From Grimontia sedimenti (GTDB lineage Bacteria; Pseudomonadota; Gammaproteobacteria; Enterobacterales; Vibrionaceae), in assembly GCF_011045095.1 (NCBI RefSeq), contig NZ_JAALDL010000019.1, positions 1 to 64,000 of the forward strand: a stretch of DNA of 64,000 nt. The letters are read 5' to 3'. Made by a program: the position numbers and the translations under genes. Positions 8,243 to 18,707 of the stretch are shown here, piece by piece. The notes beneath the pieces are model-generated. The model was not told the DNA's origin. It did no database searches and saw only the letters and a list, made by a program, of their open reading frames with translations. Positions within the stretch are counted from its first letter, which is position 1. Each line of letters opens with the position of its first letter.

Positions 8243-8273
8243 CTTTTTGAAAAAACTTTGACCGGAGACACAC

Positions 8274-9137
8274 GTGGCAAATTACCTGTTAGCTGCACTC
8301 GTTCCTATTTTATGGGGGAGCACTTACGCAGCCGTTAGCCTTTTCTTGCATGATCTCTCCCCTTTCTGGGTGGCGGTATGGCGAGCATTGCCAGCAGGTT
8401 TATTGCTTCTGTTATTGAAACCGGGTCGTCCACCGCTTCCGTGGTCCAAAATGACTTTGCTCAGCGTGTTTAACATTGCAGCTTTCTTTCCACTCCTGTT
8501 TATCGCAGCTTATCGCCTGCCCGGCTCTGTGGCAGGTACGCTTGGCGCAACATTGCCACTTCAACTGATGTTGATGCAGTGGCTCGTTGAAGGAAAACAG
8601 CCACAACTTAAAATGCTGCTGTTGGCATTGGTCGGCTTCTCAGGGATTGTGATGATCCTGAATCCTAGTGCTGACATTGACCCGATTGGTGCTGCTGCCG
8701 CCCTGGCGGCGACCGCGTTGGTCGCAAGGGCATCACTCTGGCTGAAAGACTGGCCTGTTACCGATATTTTCCGCCTGACAGCCTGGCAGTTAACACTGGG
8801 CGGTTTATTGCTGGTGCCATTGGCATTTATTGTGGAAGGCGCACCAAAACCCATTACCACCCATGAATTACCGGGTCTAATTTGGGTGAGCTTGCTCAAC
8901 AGCTCATTTGCATACTGGGCGTTTTCACGCTCGATTAAGAAGATTGGCGCAGACAGCATGGCAATGATCAGCATGCTAAACCCCGTAGCCGCCGTGACGC
9001 TGGGTATTTTCCTTGTGGGTGAAGTGTTGGGGCCTTATCAATGGCTCGGTATTGCCATGGTGATGATGAGTTTGGTACTCATGGTTTACAGCAAACAAAG
9101 AACGCAACGAAAGCTGGCGTTGAAGCCCGCTCAGTAA
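8274..9137 (+). CDS. EamA/DMT family transporter
   Basis: A 287-residue inner membrane protein with ten predicted helices in two EamA repeats, including the conserved opening LVPILWGSTYAAVSLFL and the second-repeat signature SFAYWAFSRSIKKIGADSMAMISMLNPV followed by GEVLGPYQWLGIAMV. Members export amino acids, purines or drugs. The start is GTG with CGGAG upstream. Divergence from a MarR regulator suggests inducible efflux of a small toxic compound. Confidence 0.9.
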   Translation: MANYLLAALVPILWGSTYAAVSLFLHDLSPFWVAVWRALPAGLLLLLLKPGRPPLPWSKMTLLSVFNIAAFFPLLFIAAYRLPGSVAGTLGATLPLQLMLMQWLVEGKQPQLKMLLLALVGFSGIVMILNPSADIDPIGAAAALAATALVARASLWLKDWPVTDIFRLTAWQLTLGGLLLVPLAFIVEGAPKPITTHELPGLIWVSLLNSSFAYWAFSRSIKKIGADSMAMISMLNPVAAVTLGIFLVGEVLGPYQWLGIAMVMMSLVLMVYSKQRTQRKLALKPAQ

Positions 9138-9147
9138 TCAAGTTTCC

Positions 9148-9173
9148 AAAGCCCCAGCAAAGGGGCTTTTTTA
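9148..9173 (+). terminator. Intrinsic terminator of the EamA gene
   Basis: AAAGCCCC (9148-9155) pairs with GGGGCTTT (9162-9169) across a 6-base loop, followed by TTTT. It lies 10 bases after the stop codon. Confidence 0.88.
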
Positions 9174-9448
9174 TAGATAAGACAGCAGGGTGATTGAGAT
9201 ACATAAAAGGTTGAAGCAAATCTAATATTTACCCTCAAGCGGATGCATATCCCTCTAATGCTTTTTTGGATAAATACTCCTTCATATATATTAAATGCAG
9301 AATGAAAATTCACCCAACGTAAAACAGGTGGCGATTTAGCCCTATTAAGCTTCAGAACAACACACCAATACGCTTTTCAGCTCAACTTGAACAGCGCCTA
9401 AAGCCAATGCTAAATGTTCTTTCACTCAAAGGAATGGAGGAAGACATC

Positions 9449-9922
9449 ATGGAAATTCGTATCGACGATCTCAGCGGCCCGGAAATCAAAGGCCTCCTCC
9501 AGGAACACTTGAATAATATGCACGAAATCAGCCCGCCGGAAAGTGTGCATGCACTGGACCTCAGCGCCCTGAAATCACCAGATGTGACGCTGTGGAGTGT
9601 GTGGATCGAGGGGGAGCTTGCGGGTTGTGGCGCATTGAAGAAAATTGGCCCTTCTCATGGTGAAATCAAATCTATGCGCACTTCACAAAATCACCTGAGA
9701 AAAGGTGTCGCTGCGAACTTGCTCGCACATATTCTCCAAGAATCACGCAGGCGTCAGTACACGCGTCTAAGTTTAGAGACAGGTACTGAACCAGAATTTC
9801 AGCCAGCGCATCGTCTCTACGAACGTTTCGGCTTCGAAGCTTGCTCGCCATTCGGGGAATATGTGGAAGACCCTAACAGCGTCTTTTATACCCGAGCACT
9901 GCAACAGTTCAGTCCTGCCTAA
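9449..9922 (+). CDS. GNAT family N-acetyltransferase
   Basis: A 157-residue acetyltransferase. The acetyl-CoA loop is HLRKGVAANLLAHI near residues 80-93 and the C-terminal AHRLYERFGFEAC block is typical of the YsnE/PhnO-like subgroup. An upstream in-frame ATG exists 14 codons earlier, but GGAGGAAG lies directly before the ATG chosen here. A second GNAT gene follows 29 bases later, so the two may be one transcript. Substrate unknown. Confidence 0.88.
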   Translation: MEIRIDDLSGPEIKGLLQEHLNNMHEISPPESVHALDLSALKSPDVTLWSVWIEGELAGCGALKKIGPSHGEIKSMRTSQNHLRKGVAANLLAHILQESRRRQYTRLSLETGTEPEFQPAHRLYERFGFEACSPFGEYVEDPNSVFYTRALQQFSPA

Positions 9923-9951
9923 CGTTACGGACAACGTAGATTCAGGGTTAT

Positions 9952-10440
9952 ATGAACAAAAGAATAGAAATTATTGATTACCACCCGCGCTACACAGAAC
10001 AAACCATTTCCATGTGGCGCGCCAGCAAAGAGAGAGCCTTGGGTATTCCCGAGGTTCATGATTTTGAAGCGCACCGCTACTATCTCAACCGTATCCTTAC
10101 CACGAGCAACCGCGTTTATCTCGCTGTCGAAAAACGCGCTGAACGGGTACTCGGTATGATTGCTTTTGATGAGAACTTTATTACCCAGCTTTATGTCGAC
10201 TGCGATCACCAGAATCAGGGGATTGGCAGCACCTTGGTAGATCTGGCAAAAGAGACCACCAGCCAGAACCTTCAGTTATACACTTTCGAGATGAATGCCC
10301 CTGCCCGATGCTTTTGGCAAAAACACGGTTTTGAAGAGAAGCAGATTGGCCAGCATGACAATGAAGAAGGCTTAACCGACGTGCTTTGCGAATGGCAGCG
10401 CGAAGACGACTACTCAGAACTCCGCTACGCCTTTAGCTAA
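9952..10440 (+). CDS. GNAT family N-acetyltransferase
   Basis: A 162-residue acetyltransferase with the order beta strand-YVDCDHQNQGIGSTLVDLAKE-helix, where QNQGIGS is the acetyl-CoA binding turn, and ARCFWQKHGFEEKQI near the C-terminus. It lies 29 bases after another GNAT gene but shares little sequence with it, so it is not a recent tandem duplicate. Substrate unknown. Confidence 0.88.
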   Translation: MNKRIEIIDYHPRYTEQTISMWRASKERALGIPEVHDFEAHRYYLNRILTTSNRVYLAVEKRAERVLGMIAFDENFITQLYVDCDHQNQGIGSTLVDLAKETTSQNLQLYTFEMNAPARCFWQKHGFEEKQIGQHDNEEGLTDVLCEWQREDDYSELRYAFS

Positions 10441-10541
10441 CCTGTCGCGTTCCGTTTAGCTATCGACGATTTATCACTACTTCTGCTGAGAAAACTCACC
10501 TAATCTGAATGAAGATTCCATCAGGTTGGTGAGTTTACTTT

Positions 10542-11390
10542 ATGCACGTCTCTCCCGTTCAGGGTTCGTTGGATGAAACCCAGCGAAGCGAAAGGTTGTT
10601 TCAAGGGGAGTTGCTAGTTTTCCAAGAACAGGAAGCCTGTAATCCATTGGTAAGCATTGCTCGGCAAATCATTCGCAAACACTTCGTTGTGCCAGATCCA
10701 GAACTTGCACACCTTTATCTCTCGCCGGAGCAATATCTAGACCTCGCCGCCGCCACACAGGATGCATTTAAACAAAGCACGGAAGTCAAAGAGGCAATCA
10801 ATCATTTACTGCAAGCCTGTGGCGTGAACCCAGAACACAATTACATCGACTCGCGTGTGCTTCGCATCGTCCCTTGTCTCGATGCCTTCGATAAAGGAAA
10901 CAATGCGACACTTCGCCATCACAGAGATACATGGGGCGCGAATATTTACTGCCAGCAGAATTGGTGGCTGCCTATATTCGAATTAGAAACGGGACGCAGC
11001 ATGGCGTTTTACCCTGACTATTGGCGTCAACCCATCGCCAATACCACGGATAGCTGGTCGTTTTCTGACTTCTTACAAACAAGAAAATCCACACCATTAC
11101 ACACAAAAGTACCTTATCCCAGCTCACCACAAGCCACAGAAACTGTGGATGAAAGCAACCGATTCTGTCCGGTTATCGAACCCGGTGAGATCCTCTGTTT
11201 CTCTTCTGCACACCTTCACGCCAGCAGAATTAACCGAACGGGAAAAATACGCTTCAGTGTGGAGTGGCGAACCATCAATAAAAACGACATTCTCGCAAAT
11301 CGCTACGCGCCAAATATCGATAATGCGGCTTCCACGCCTATGTATCAATGGTTTAAGCGAATCAGCGATGGTGAAACCCTGCGCATTTGA
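10542..11390 (+). CDS. Putative Fe(II)/2-oxoglutarate-type oxygenase
   Basis: A 282-residue soluble protein. The segment LRHHRDTWGANIYCQQNWW near residues 125-143 provides a possible HxD facial-triad pair. LCFSSAHLHASRINRTGKIRFSVEWR near residues 225-250 provides the distal His and a downstream Arg that would bind 2-oxoglutarate. The pattern resembles phytanoyl-CoA-dioxygenase-like folds, but I cannot name a family. No neighbour indicates a substrate. An ATG in TTTATGCACG is used; the ribosome-binding site is weak. Confidence 0.55.
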   Translation: MHVSPVQGSLDETQRSERLFQGELLVFQEQEACNPLVSIARQIIRKHFVVPDPELAHLYLSPEQYLDLAAATQDAFKQSTEVKEAINHLLQACGVNPEHNYIDSRVLRIVPCLDAFDKGNNATLRHHRDTWGANIYCQQNWWLPIFELETGRSMAFYPDYWRQPIANTTDSWSFSDFLQTRKSTPLHTKVPYPSSPQATETVDESNRFCPVIEPGEILCFSSAHLHASRINRTGKIRFSVEWRTINKNDILANRYAPNIDNAASTPMYQWFKRISDGETLRI

Positions 11391-11561
11391 ATCTTTGGCT
11401 GGAACGCGCGCTATACCGCTATTCCGCGTAGCTTCCCCTGTTTTAATCTCACTCTCAGGACACAAATTTCCCGTAAAACGTCCAATAAACCGACAAGCCA
11501 AGCACATGATATTTCATGAAATTGACGCCAATCATTCATCAATATCTTTTATCGTCACGAA

Positions 11562-11768
11562 CGACAAATTGACTTGTCGCTAGCTTCGCAAAGCTGTAAC
11601 TTGCGCGCTCTTTGGTGCGGTGCCGAGTAAGTGGAAGAAATGAGCGCCGCCGGAGCCTGGTACGCTGAGCAGTCGCCCTGTCTGGGCATTCAGCGATAAC
11701 GATAGTCTTGATTATTCAATCAGTTCTTACAAATGTGAGCGGCATGTTCCCGCCGAGCTACTATCGTT
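11562..11768 (+). ncRNA. Structured leader RNA upstream of the rim operon (candidate)
   Basis: The 452-base gap before rimB holds several nested stems. CGACAA/TTGTCG is at 11562-11579. AGCTT/AAGCT lies at 11582-11595. GCGCTC (11605-11610) pairs with GAGCGC (11642-11647). CGCTGA pairs with TCAGCG around an inner GCCC/GGGC stem near 11663-11695. A 9-bp long-range stem joins AACGATAGT (11698-11706) and ACTATCGTT (11760-11768). Taken together this looks like a 5' regulatory RNA. It matches no riboswitch consensus I know. The minus strand also has an open frame of about 40 codons here with no start codon. Confidence 0.4.
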
Positions 11769-11842
11769 TACTTGAGTTAGTGTCAACGACTGATGCGCTC
11801 ACTCCATCCGTTCGAAAATCACTACCTGGGGCATTGACAGCG

Positions 11843-12334
11843 ATGACTGACAAAAACACAGCTCGACCAGCAGTCGAGGACAATAACCAAGCTTTATCAA
11901 ATGACCGATTGCTTGTTGGCTGGCGTGAATGGGTTGCCTTACCAGATCTGGGTATCACTGCGATCAAAGCGAAAGTGGACACTGGCGCGAGGACGTCGTG
12001 TTTACACACTTTCGGCATTACCGAATATGAAAAAGATGGCGAGAAATGGGTGAAGTTTATGATCCACCCAATTCAAGACGACAACATGACCGAAAAAGAG
12101 TGTCACGCAAAAGTGAAAGACATGCGCAAAGTACGCGACTCTGGCGGTCATGAGACCTTGCGTTATGTCATCGAAACAACACTGGTGGTTGGTAACTTGT
12201 CATACCCTATCGAAATGACACTGACCAAACGCGACACCATGGTATTTAGAATGTTGCTGGGTCGTACCGCAATGGAAAATCGACTGTTGGTCGATCCGGT
12301 TAAATCTTTCCTCGTTCAGGCGCAACAAGGTTAA
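11843..12334 (+). CDS. RimB-like ATP-dependent zinc protease family protein
   Basis: A 163-residue protein of the retropepsin-like family PF05618, with the active-site-like motif [13 protein letters not shown] near residue 34 and [13 protein letters not shown] before it. In this family RimB trims or counteracts poly-glutamylation of ribosomal protein S6 and is found beside RimK. An open frame continues 45 codons upstream, but family length and an ATG at 11843 favour this start. It is followed 4 bases later by rimK. Confidence 0.85.
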   Translation: MTDKNTARPAVEDNNQALSNDRLLVGWREWVALPDLGITAIKAKVDTGARTSCLHTFGITEYEKDGEKWVKFMIHPIQDDNMTEKECHAKVKDMRKVRDSGGHETLRYVIETTLVVGNLSYPIEMTLTKRDTMVFRMLLGRTAMENRLLVDPVKSFLVQAQQG

Positions 12335-12338
12335 TTAT

Positions 12339-13247
12339 ATGAAAATTGGAATTCTCTCTCGTAACGAAAATCTTTATTCCACTCGCCGCCTGATCGAGGC
12401 GTGTGAGCAACGCGGCCACGAATATAAAATTATTGACGCGCTGCGTTGTTACATGAACATTAACTCTACCCAGCCTTCTATCCATTTGATGGGTGAAGAC
12501 CTGGTGGGTTTTGATGCCATTATTCCACGCATCGGCGCCTCTGTGACCTTCTATGGCTGTGCAGTTTTGCGCCAGTTCGAGATGATGGGAATCTACACCC
12601 TGAACGATTCAGTGGCGATTTCCCGGTCACGTGACAAGCTGCGTTCACTACAGCTGCTGTCTCGTAAGAATATTGGTATGCCAATCACAGGTTTTGCGAG
12701 CAAACCGGGCGATATTAAAGACCTTCTGAACATGGTGGGCGGTACCCCTGTGGTCATCAAACTGCTGGAAGGAACCCAAGGTATTGGTGTGGTTCTGGCA
12801 GAAACCCGTAAAGCGGCAGAGAGTGTTATCGAAGCCTTTATGGGCCTGAAAGCCAACATCATGGTTCAGGAGTACATCAAAGAAGCGGGCGGCGCGGATA
12901 TTCGCTGTTTCGTTATCGGCGATAAAGTGATTGCAGCGATGAAGCGTCAGGCACTGCCAGGCGAATTCCGCTCTAATCTGCACCGCGGCGGCAGCGCGTC
13001 TCTGGTACGCATTACCCCAACGGAACGTAAAACAGCGGTTGCTGCTGCGAAGGCGATGGGCCTTCACGTAGCAGGCGTTGATTTGCTGCGCTCTGAGCGC
13101 GGACCTCTGGTGATGGAAGTGAACTCTTCACCGGGTCTTGAAGGGATCGAGACTGCTACCGGTAAAGACGTGGCAGGCCTGATCATTGAACATATAGAGA
13201 AAATAGTCTCTTCTCCGAGGACAAGGACACGTGTCAAAAGCAAATAA
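12339..13247 (+). CDS. rimK: Ribosomal protein S6--L-glutamate ligase RimK
   Basis: A 302-residue ATP-grasp ligase that adds glutamate residues to the C-terminus of ribosomal protein S6. It opens with [18 protein letters not shown] and shows the RimK signatures [49 protein letters not shown] and the metal-binding [13 protein letters not shown]. Length equals E. coli RimK. It overlaps the next gene by 17 bases, so rimB-rimK-desuccinylase form one operon. Its levels may be set by the structured leader upstream. Confidence 0.96.
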   Translation: MKIGILSRNENLYSTRRLIEACEQRGHEYKIIDALRCYMNINSTQPSIHLMGEDLVGFDAIIPRIGASVTFYGCAVLRQFEMMGIYTLNDSVAISRSRDKLRSLQLLSRKNIGMPITGFASKPGDIKDLLNMVGGTPVVIKLLEGTQGIGVVLAETRKAAESVIEAFMGLKANIMVQEYIKEAGGADIRCFVIGDKVIAAMKRQALPGEFRSNLHRGGSASLVRITPTERKTAVAAAKAMGLHVAGVDLLRSERGPLVMEVNSSPGLEGIETATGKDVAGLIIEHIEKIVSSPRTRTRVKSK

Positions 13248-14295
13248 CAAAAATAATGCATTCGAAATTGGCGGGACGAGTATCCCGCCAGGTCAACGCG
13301 CAAGTGTTGAATTTGAAGTTGCTAAGCTTTACACACACTCTCCGCTATCTGTAACAGCGGAAGTTATTCATGGTAAGAAGCCCGGCCCTGTTTTGATGAT
13401 AAATGCGGCCATTCATGGTGATGAGCTAAATGGCGTTGAAGTCGTTCGCCAAATCTTGGATCGTCTGAACCCTGCCACTTTGAAAGGCACGGTGATTGCG
13501 ATCCCCGTGGTGAACGTTTTCGGTTTCATTCATAAATCGCGTTACCTTCCAGACCGCCGTGACCTGAACCGTTGTTTCCCGGGTTCTGAGCGTGGTTCTA
13601 TTGCCGGTCGTATGGCGTACCAGATCTTCGAACAAATCGTTCGTCGCTGCACTCATATTCTTGACCTGCACACGGCTGCGATTTATCGCACCAACCTGCC
13701 ACAAATCCGTGCGAACCTTTCCAACGAAGAAACCTATGACATGGCGTTGGCTTTCGGCACCCCTGTGGTTATCGATGCTGCACTGCGCGAAGGTTCTCTG
13801 CGTTCTGAAGCGGAAAAGATTGGTATTCCGGTACTGACTTATGAAGCCGGTGAAGCGCTGCGTTTCGAGCCTTACGCCATTACTGCAGGTGTGAAAGGTG
13901 TGAAGCGCGTGATGCAGCACCTTGGCATGATCCGCAAGGCAAGTAAAAAGACCAATGTCGAGCCTGTGATTGCCCGTGCCACCCGTTGGGTACGTGCAGA
14001 AGCCGACGGTATTCTGCGTTCCCATGTGCTGCTTGGACAGCGCGTGAGCAAAGGTCAGTCCCTGGCTTCAATCAGTGCGCCTACCGGTAGCGAAGAAATT
14101 CAAATCTACGCGCCACAAGGCGGCATTATCATTGGTCAGCAAACCCTGCCACTGGTGAACGAAGGTGATGCCATCTATCACATCGCTTTCTTTGAAGAGC
14201 CAGACAAACTGGTCGAGCAGCAAGTTGGAAACTACCTCGATGAAGTGGTTGACGACTCAAGCAATGAAATCAAATGGGGCATTGGCGTGCAATAA
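13231..14295 (+). CDS. Succinylglutamate desuccinylase/aspartoacylase family protein
   Basis: A 354-residue M14-like zinc hydrolase. [18 protein letters not shown] near residue 58 supplies zinc ligands His and Glu, [17 protein letters not shown] near residue 149 the third His, and [12 protein letters not shown] the catalytic Glu region. The C-terminal ~90 residues form a beta-rich, lipoyl-like domain. The family hydrolyses N-acyl amino acids. Its fixed place after rimB and rimK suggests a role tied to glutamate tail handling, which is inference. It starts with GTG inside the end of rimK. Confidence 0.88.
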   Translation: MSKANNKNNAFEIGGTSIPPGQRASVEFEVAKLYTHSPLSVTAEVIHGKKPGPVLMINAAIHGDELNGVEVVRQILDRLNPATLKGTVIAIPVVNVFGFIHKSRYLPDRRDLNRCFPGSERGSIAGRMAYQIFEQIVRRCTHILDLHTAAIYRTNLPQIRANLSNEETYDMALAFGTPVVIDAALREGSLRSEAEKIGIPVLTYEAGEALRFEPYAITAGVKGVKRVMQHLGMIRKASKKTNVEPVIARATRWVRAEADGILRSHVLLGQRVSKGQSLASISAPTGSEEIQIYAPQGGIIIGQQTLPLVNEGDAIYHIAFFEEPDKLVEQQVGNYLDEVVDDSSNEIKWGIGVQ

Positions 14296-14314
14296 GCGCG
14301 GCGGTTCCCAGCGA

Positions 14315-14345
14315 GAAAGGAGCGCTATGCGCTCCTTTCTTATTT
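14315..14345 (+). terminator. Intrinsic terminator of the rim operon
   Basis: GAAAGGAGCGC (14315-14325) and GCGCTCCTTTC (14329-14339) form a perfect 11-bp stem with a 3-base loop, followed by TTATTTAT. It lies 20 bases after the stop of the last gene. Confidence 0.9.
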
Positions 14346-14550
14346 ATCTAAAAAACCGAAATTTCAGCATGTTAAGACAATTCCACCTGCATTTTCCTTC
14401 CTTTGTCCGGTAAATCAGTTCTTCGCCTTTTCGATGCTTTCCCAACCACACAGATTTTACCTCGATTTAACAAAGTCCTTTCATTCTCATTTTTGAAACC
14501 TGACTCAAAGTTAACCACTGACTAAGATTTAATCGACATCAGAGGACTGA

Positions 14551-15507
<957 letters not shown>

Positions 15508-15522
15508 ATAAGGAGACGTCTC

Positions 15523-16398
15523 ATGCGTATCACGTTCACCAGCTATAAAATCGCAATTCTGATCATCGCCGGGATTTTGCTGTTCGCCGCGCTTTATCTT
15601 TTCTCCGGTTCAACGGAGCAAAACACGGTCGCGAGAGCACCTTCACACGAAGGGACAGAGGTCGATATATCTTCCGATCGTGATACGTTTGAGTACTTTC
15701 TTTCTACCTTGGGCGAGCGCGATCTCGCCCAGATCACCACAGATTACGAAGCCTTTGCTGACACCCTCAGTTTTGGCGAGAAGCAGAAGGTTCTTTTTGA
15801 AAAATACCAAGCCTATCGCCAGTCACTGGTGGGAATATCAATGCCTGATGGTTTATCCGGATTGAATTACCTGACATTCATTCATGAACAAACGCAGAAA
15901 CTGCAATCCGAACACTTTTCCGATGCCGAGCGCCAACGCATTTTCTATGAGGAAAACCTCGCCAGAGAAATGACCATCAAACGCATGCAGTTAGAATCCA
16001 TGGGGCTCGACCGGGATGCAATGAATGCACAGTGGCAGGCCGAGTTGGACCAACTGCCACCGGACATGAAAGAGAGTTACCAAAACGCGGCTTTACTGGG
16101 CGAGATGAATGCCCTATCAGCACTGGATGACGGCGAAAAAAATCAACGCTTGAATGAGTTAGTTGGGGAGGAAGCCACAATCAGGTTGCAGGCCTTTGAG
16201 CAAGAAGAGGCAGAATTTAACAATCAATTCCAGCAATACCTGACTGAGCGCCAGGGCTTACTGGAAGAGAGTTATTTGTCTGACACCGAACGCGAGCAGG
16301 CACTCAGTGCGCTGAGAGAATCCTATTTTTCCGATGAGGAAAGACGCCGTGCTGCCGCCTTAGAGCGCATTCACGACGACGAATCCAACGCTATTTAA
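15523..16398 (+). CDS. Lipase-specific foldase (lipase chaperone, LifO family)
   Basis: A 291-residue periplasmic chaperone anchored by one N-terminal helix (about residues 9-28), followed by a variable Ser/Thr-rich linker and a long, charged, all-helical domain. The conserved RxxFDY(F/C)LSA motif is recognisable as DRDTFEYFLSTLGE near residues 52-65. The protein wraps the folding lipase made by the gene 15 bases upstream. AAGGAGAC lies before the ATG. Co-translation with the lipase fits the usual lip operon. Confidence 0.92.
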   Translation: MRITFTSYKIAILIIAGILLFAALYLFSGSTEQNTVARAPSHEGTEVDISSDRDTFEYFLSTLGERDLAQITTDYEAFADTLSFGEKQKVLFEKYQAYRQSLVGISMPDGLSGLNYLTFIHEQTQKLQSEHFSDAERQRIFYEENLAREMTIKRMQLESMGLDRDAMNAQWQAELDQLPPDMKESYQNAALLGEMNALSALDDGEKNQRLNELVGEEATIRLQAFEQEEAEFNNQFQQYLTERQGLLEESYLSDTEREQALSALRESYFSDEERRRAAALERIHDDESNAI

Positions 16399-16413
16399 TT
16401 TGCCCGGGGCTCC

Positions 16414-17085
16414 TTATTCCGCGTGCGAGCCCCACTTCAGCACAGGCCATTGATATTCACCCGCCTTTTTGAAGAGCTGACTGCAAGGATTCACCACGTA
16501 CACTTCATCGGCAAACAGACACATCGGCAGATCATTGATTGAATCCGAATAGAAGCTGATGTGCTCGAAATCCTCTTCTAGCGTTGCTATCCATTGCGCC
16601 AGACGGTGCACCTTGCCTTCACGAAAGGATGGAATGCCATCAGGCTTTGGTTGATATTGATCGTTCTCCACCGCCAAATCGACCCCCATCGACACATCCG
16701 CCCCCAGCACTTTAGCAATGGGATGCACAAGAAAACCGAGTGATGCCGAAATGATGGCAATACACGCACCCGCTTCCCTCAAGGTTTCAAATCGTGCTTT
16801 GGCTTCGGGATAGATATGTTCCAACATCCGCTCTTGGACAAAGCGCGCTGCCAGCGCATCTACATCCGCGACAGAGCAAGATGCTAACGGCGACAGGCTA
16901 TACGCTAAATACCCATCGAGCTCCAACGTGCCTGCGAAGTAGGCATCCATGTACTCTTCATCTTTCTTGAGAAAATCAGGATCGCTCACCATGCCAATAT
17001 CAATCAGATATTGGTGCCAGCGGGACATGGAATCGCCTTCCACCAGTGTGTCGTCCAAATCAAACACAGCAAGATGTGCGGCCAT
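16414..17085 (-). CDS. HAD family hydrolase (HAD-IB, SerB-like)
   Basis: A 223-residue phosphatase. Motif I is VFDLDDTLVEGDS near residue 8 with the nucleophilic Asp, motif II IISAS near residue 115, and motif IV FYSDSINDLPM near residue 180. A helical cap follows motif I, as in phosphoserine-phosphatase-like HAD-IB proteins. The substrate is probably a small phosphomonoester. AAGGAGAT precedes the ATG. It converges with the lipase foldase gene with only 15 bases between them. Confidence 0.9.
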   Translation of the reverse strand: MAAHLAVFDLDDTLVEGDSMSRWHQYLIDIGMVSDPDFLKKDEEYMDAYFAGTLELDGYLAYSLSPLASCSVADVDALAARFVQERMLEHIYPEAKARFETLREAGACIAIISASLGFLVHPIAKVLGADVSMGVDLAVENDQYQPKPDGIPSFREGKVHRLAQWIATLEEDFEHISFYSDSINDLPMCLFADEVYVVNPCSQLFKKAGEYQWPVLKWGSHAE

Positions 17086-17210
17086 GGTTATCTCCTTGAT
17101 TTAATGGGCAATGAATGGCGTGCTGCTGACAATCATCTTGGCACAATTTGATGACAGTGTGGCTACCGAGTGCACGATTGTGAGAAGTGAGTGAGTTAAA
17201 ACCTAGGGGC

Positions 17211-17855
17211 TCAACGAAAGTAAGCTTCCTTGGCCATCAGCGAGACGCGTGGCCGAACTGATGTACCAAATCTACGTTGGAATGTTGCAATAGCTGACAC
17301 GGACTCATCGACCACTTCCAATGCCACTATCTGATCAAACTCGTCCACATAGAGCCTGAGATTGCCAATGTAAATGGCTCTGTCATCAACGCGCACCAGA
17401 TACTTCATCACTTCCGGTAAAGCTAAGGGCAAGTAAACAAGTTCATCGACTTCCCCCTTTGCGCGCTCAAGTTCCGTTACCTGCATAGTTTGCCTGGGCA
17501 ACGCAAAATAGAAGGGCTGACCCCAGTCAGCCAATATGCCTATGCTTTCTCCGTTGTTTCCGACATCGGCAGAAAGCCACAAAAGTACCCTTTCGTTCGC
17601 GAAAGGCTTAAAAGTATCAGTCTCTTGCTTAAGATCTTGCGCTATCACGGCAGGGATTATCGATATTTCCCCCACTATCATCACTTGATCATCTTTGATC
17701 TGAGAAAAGTCCACCAGCGTATCTGATCTAGTGTTATTCGACGCGCAACCAGAAAGCAGGAACAGCGGAAAAACCAGCCATACCAAGCTTCGACGGAGCA
17801 AGGTTGCAGCCAGCTCGAGGTATTTGGGTTGAGGAATGTAATGTTCTAAAGCCAT
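17211..17855 (-). CDS. Putative lipoprotein, function unknown
   Basis: A 214-residue protein with a lipobox FLLSGC at about residues 32-37 after a hydrophobic stretch, so likely lipid-anchored after signal peptidase II cleavage. The n-region is long (about 22 residues) if the ATG is used; AAGG upstream supports it. The mature part is mixed alpha-beta with no motif I recognise, and ends with a region rich in Val, Arg and Ser. Monocistronic. Confidence 0.7.
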   Translation of the reverse strand: MALEHYIPQPKYLELAATLLRRSLVWLVFPLFLLSGCASNNTRSDTLVDFSQIKDDQVMIVGEISIIPAVIAQDLKQETDTFKPFANERVLLWLSADVGNNGESIGILADWGQPFYFALPRQTMQVTELERAKGEVDELVYLPLALPEVMKYLVRVDDRAIYIGNLRLYVDEFDQIVALEVVDESVSAIATFQRRFGTSVRPRVSLMAKEAYFR

Positions 17856-17995
17856 GGTTCAACCTTAGTACACGCACACTAAAACGCCGCCTAATTGGTG
17901 AGATGAAATTAATTTCTGGTACTTGCGGTCAATTACTCCACTAACGTGGACTTTCTCCATGTTGGTCGCTCAAAAACTACGATAAGGTAACGATT

Positions 17996-18439
17996 ATGCT
18001 TAACTGGGATTCTGTGATTACCACTGCCAAAAATGGCAACCCTGTTCCACCCCGCCGGGTTGAAAAATCAGAGGTGGAGTGGCAGGCCGAGCTAAGCCAA
18101 GAGCAGTTTTATGTGACCCGAAAACATGGCACCGAACGCCCTTTCAGTTCTGAAATGTGCGGCCTGTTTGAACCGGGCATTTACACCTGTGTGTGCTGCG
18201 GAGAACGACTGTTCAACGCGAATGAGAAGTTTGACTCAGGCACAGGCTGGCCTTCTTTCACTGCACCACTCGAAGACAATGTGGTGGCCTACAACATGGA
18301 TATTTCTCACGGTATGACGCGGGTAGAAGTCACCTGCAATGTGTGTGACGCGCACCTTGGGCATGTGTTCCCAGATGGACCACTTCCAACCCGTTTGCGT
18401 TACTGCATCAATGCCGTGGCTCTCGCAAAAGAGAAGTAA
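17996..18439 (+). CDS. msrB: Peptide methionine-R-sulfoxide reductase MsrB
   Basis: A 147-residue enzyme that reduces methionine-R-sulfoxide in proteins. Zinc is bound by two CxxC motifs, CVCCG near residue 62 and CNVCD near residue 111. The GTGWPSF substrate-binding block, HLGHVFPDG and the catalytic Cys in LRYCIN (C137) are all present. Length is typical of gammaproteobacterial MsrB. AAGGTAAC precedes the ATG. Confidence 0.96.
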   Translation: MLNWDSVITTAKNGNPVPPRRVEKSEVEWQAELSQEQFYVTRKHGTERPFSSEMCGLFEPGIYTCVCCGERLFNANEKFDSGTGWPSFTAPLEDNVVAYNMDISHGMTRVEVTCNVCDAHLGHVFPDGPLPTRLRYCINAVALAKEK

Positions 18440-18458
18440 GAATATCAGCACAAATAAC

Positions 18459-18503
18459 GGGGCGCCCTTAGGGTCTGTTGACTTTGGGTGGGCGCCCTTT
18501 TAT
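18459..18503 (+). terminator. Intrinsic terminator of msrB
   Basis: GGGCGCCC (18460-18467) and GGGCGCCC (18490-18497) pair to a strong stem followed by TTTTATT. The arm is itself a palindrome, so alternative short hairpins are possible. Confidence 0.8.
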
Positions 18504-18707
18504 TACCAGACAGACAAACCAGCTTGTGCATAACTTCCCATACACAACCTCATCAAGTTCAAATAATTCCCTACTTTTCATGATGTTTTCGCACTAAAGC
18601 CACACTTCGACAGCCTTAAGGCTCTTATAATGAAACAATTCAATTTGATAACCATTTCCTTGCTGGGAAAGCATTGCACACTTATTAGCACGTGGAGTAG
18701 TTGATTC

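Noticed and set aside
11124-11583. Long open frames on both strands over the end of the oxygenase gene and the rim leader
   Set aside because: They are out-of-frame readings of the oxygenase gene and lack a ribosome-binding site or protein-like composition.
11562-11700. c-di-GMP-I riboswitch identity for the rim leader
   Set aside because: Only GCAAAGC matches; the rest of the conserved core, including the paired GGUUACC-like segment, is not seen.
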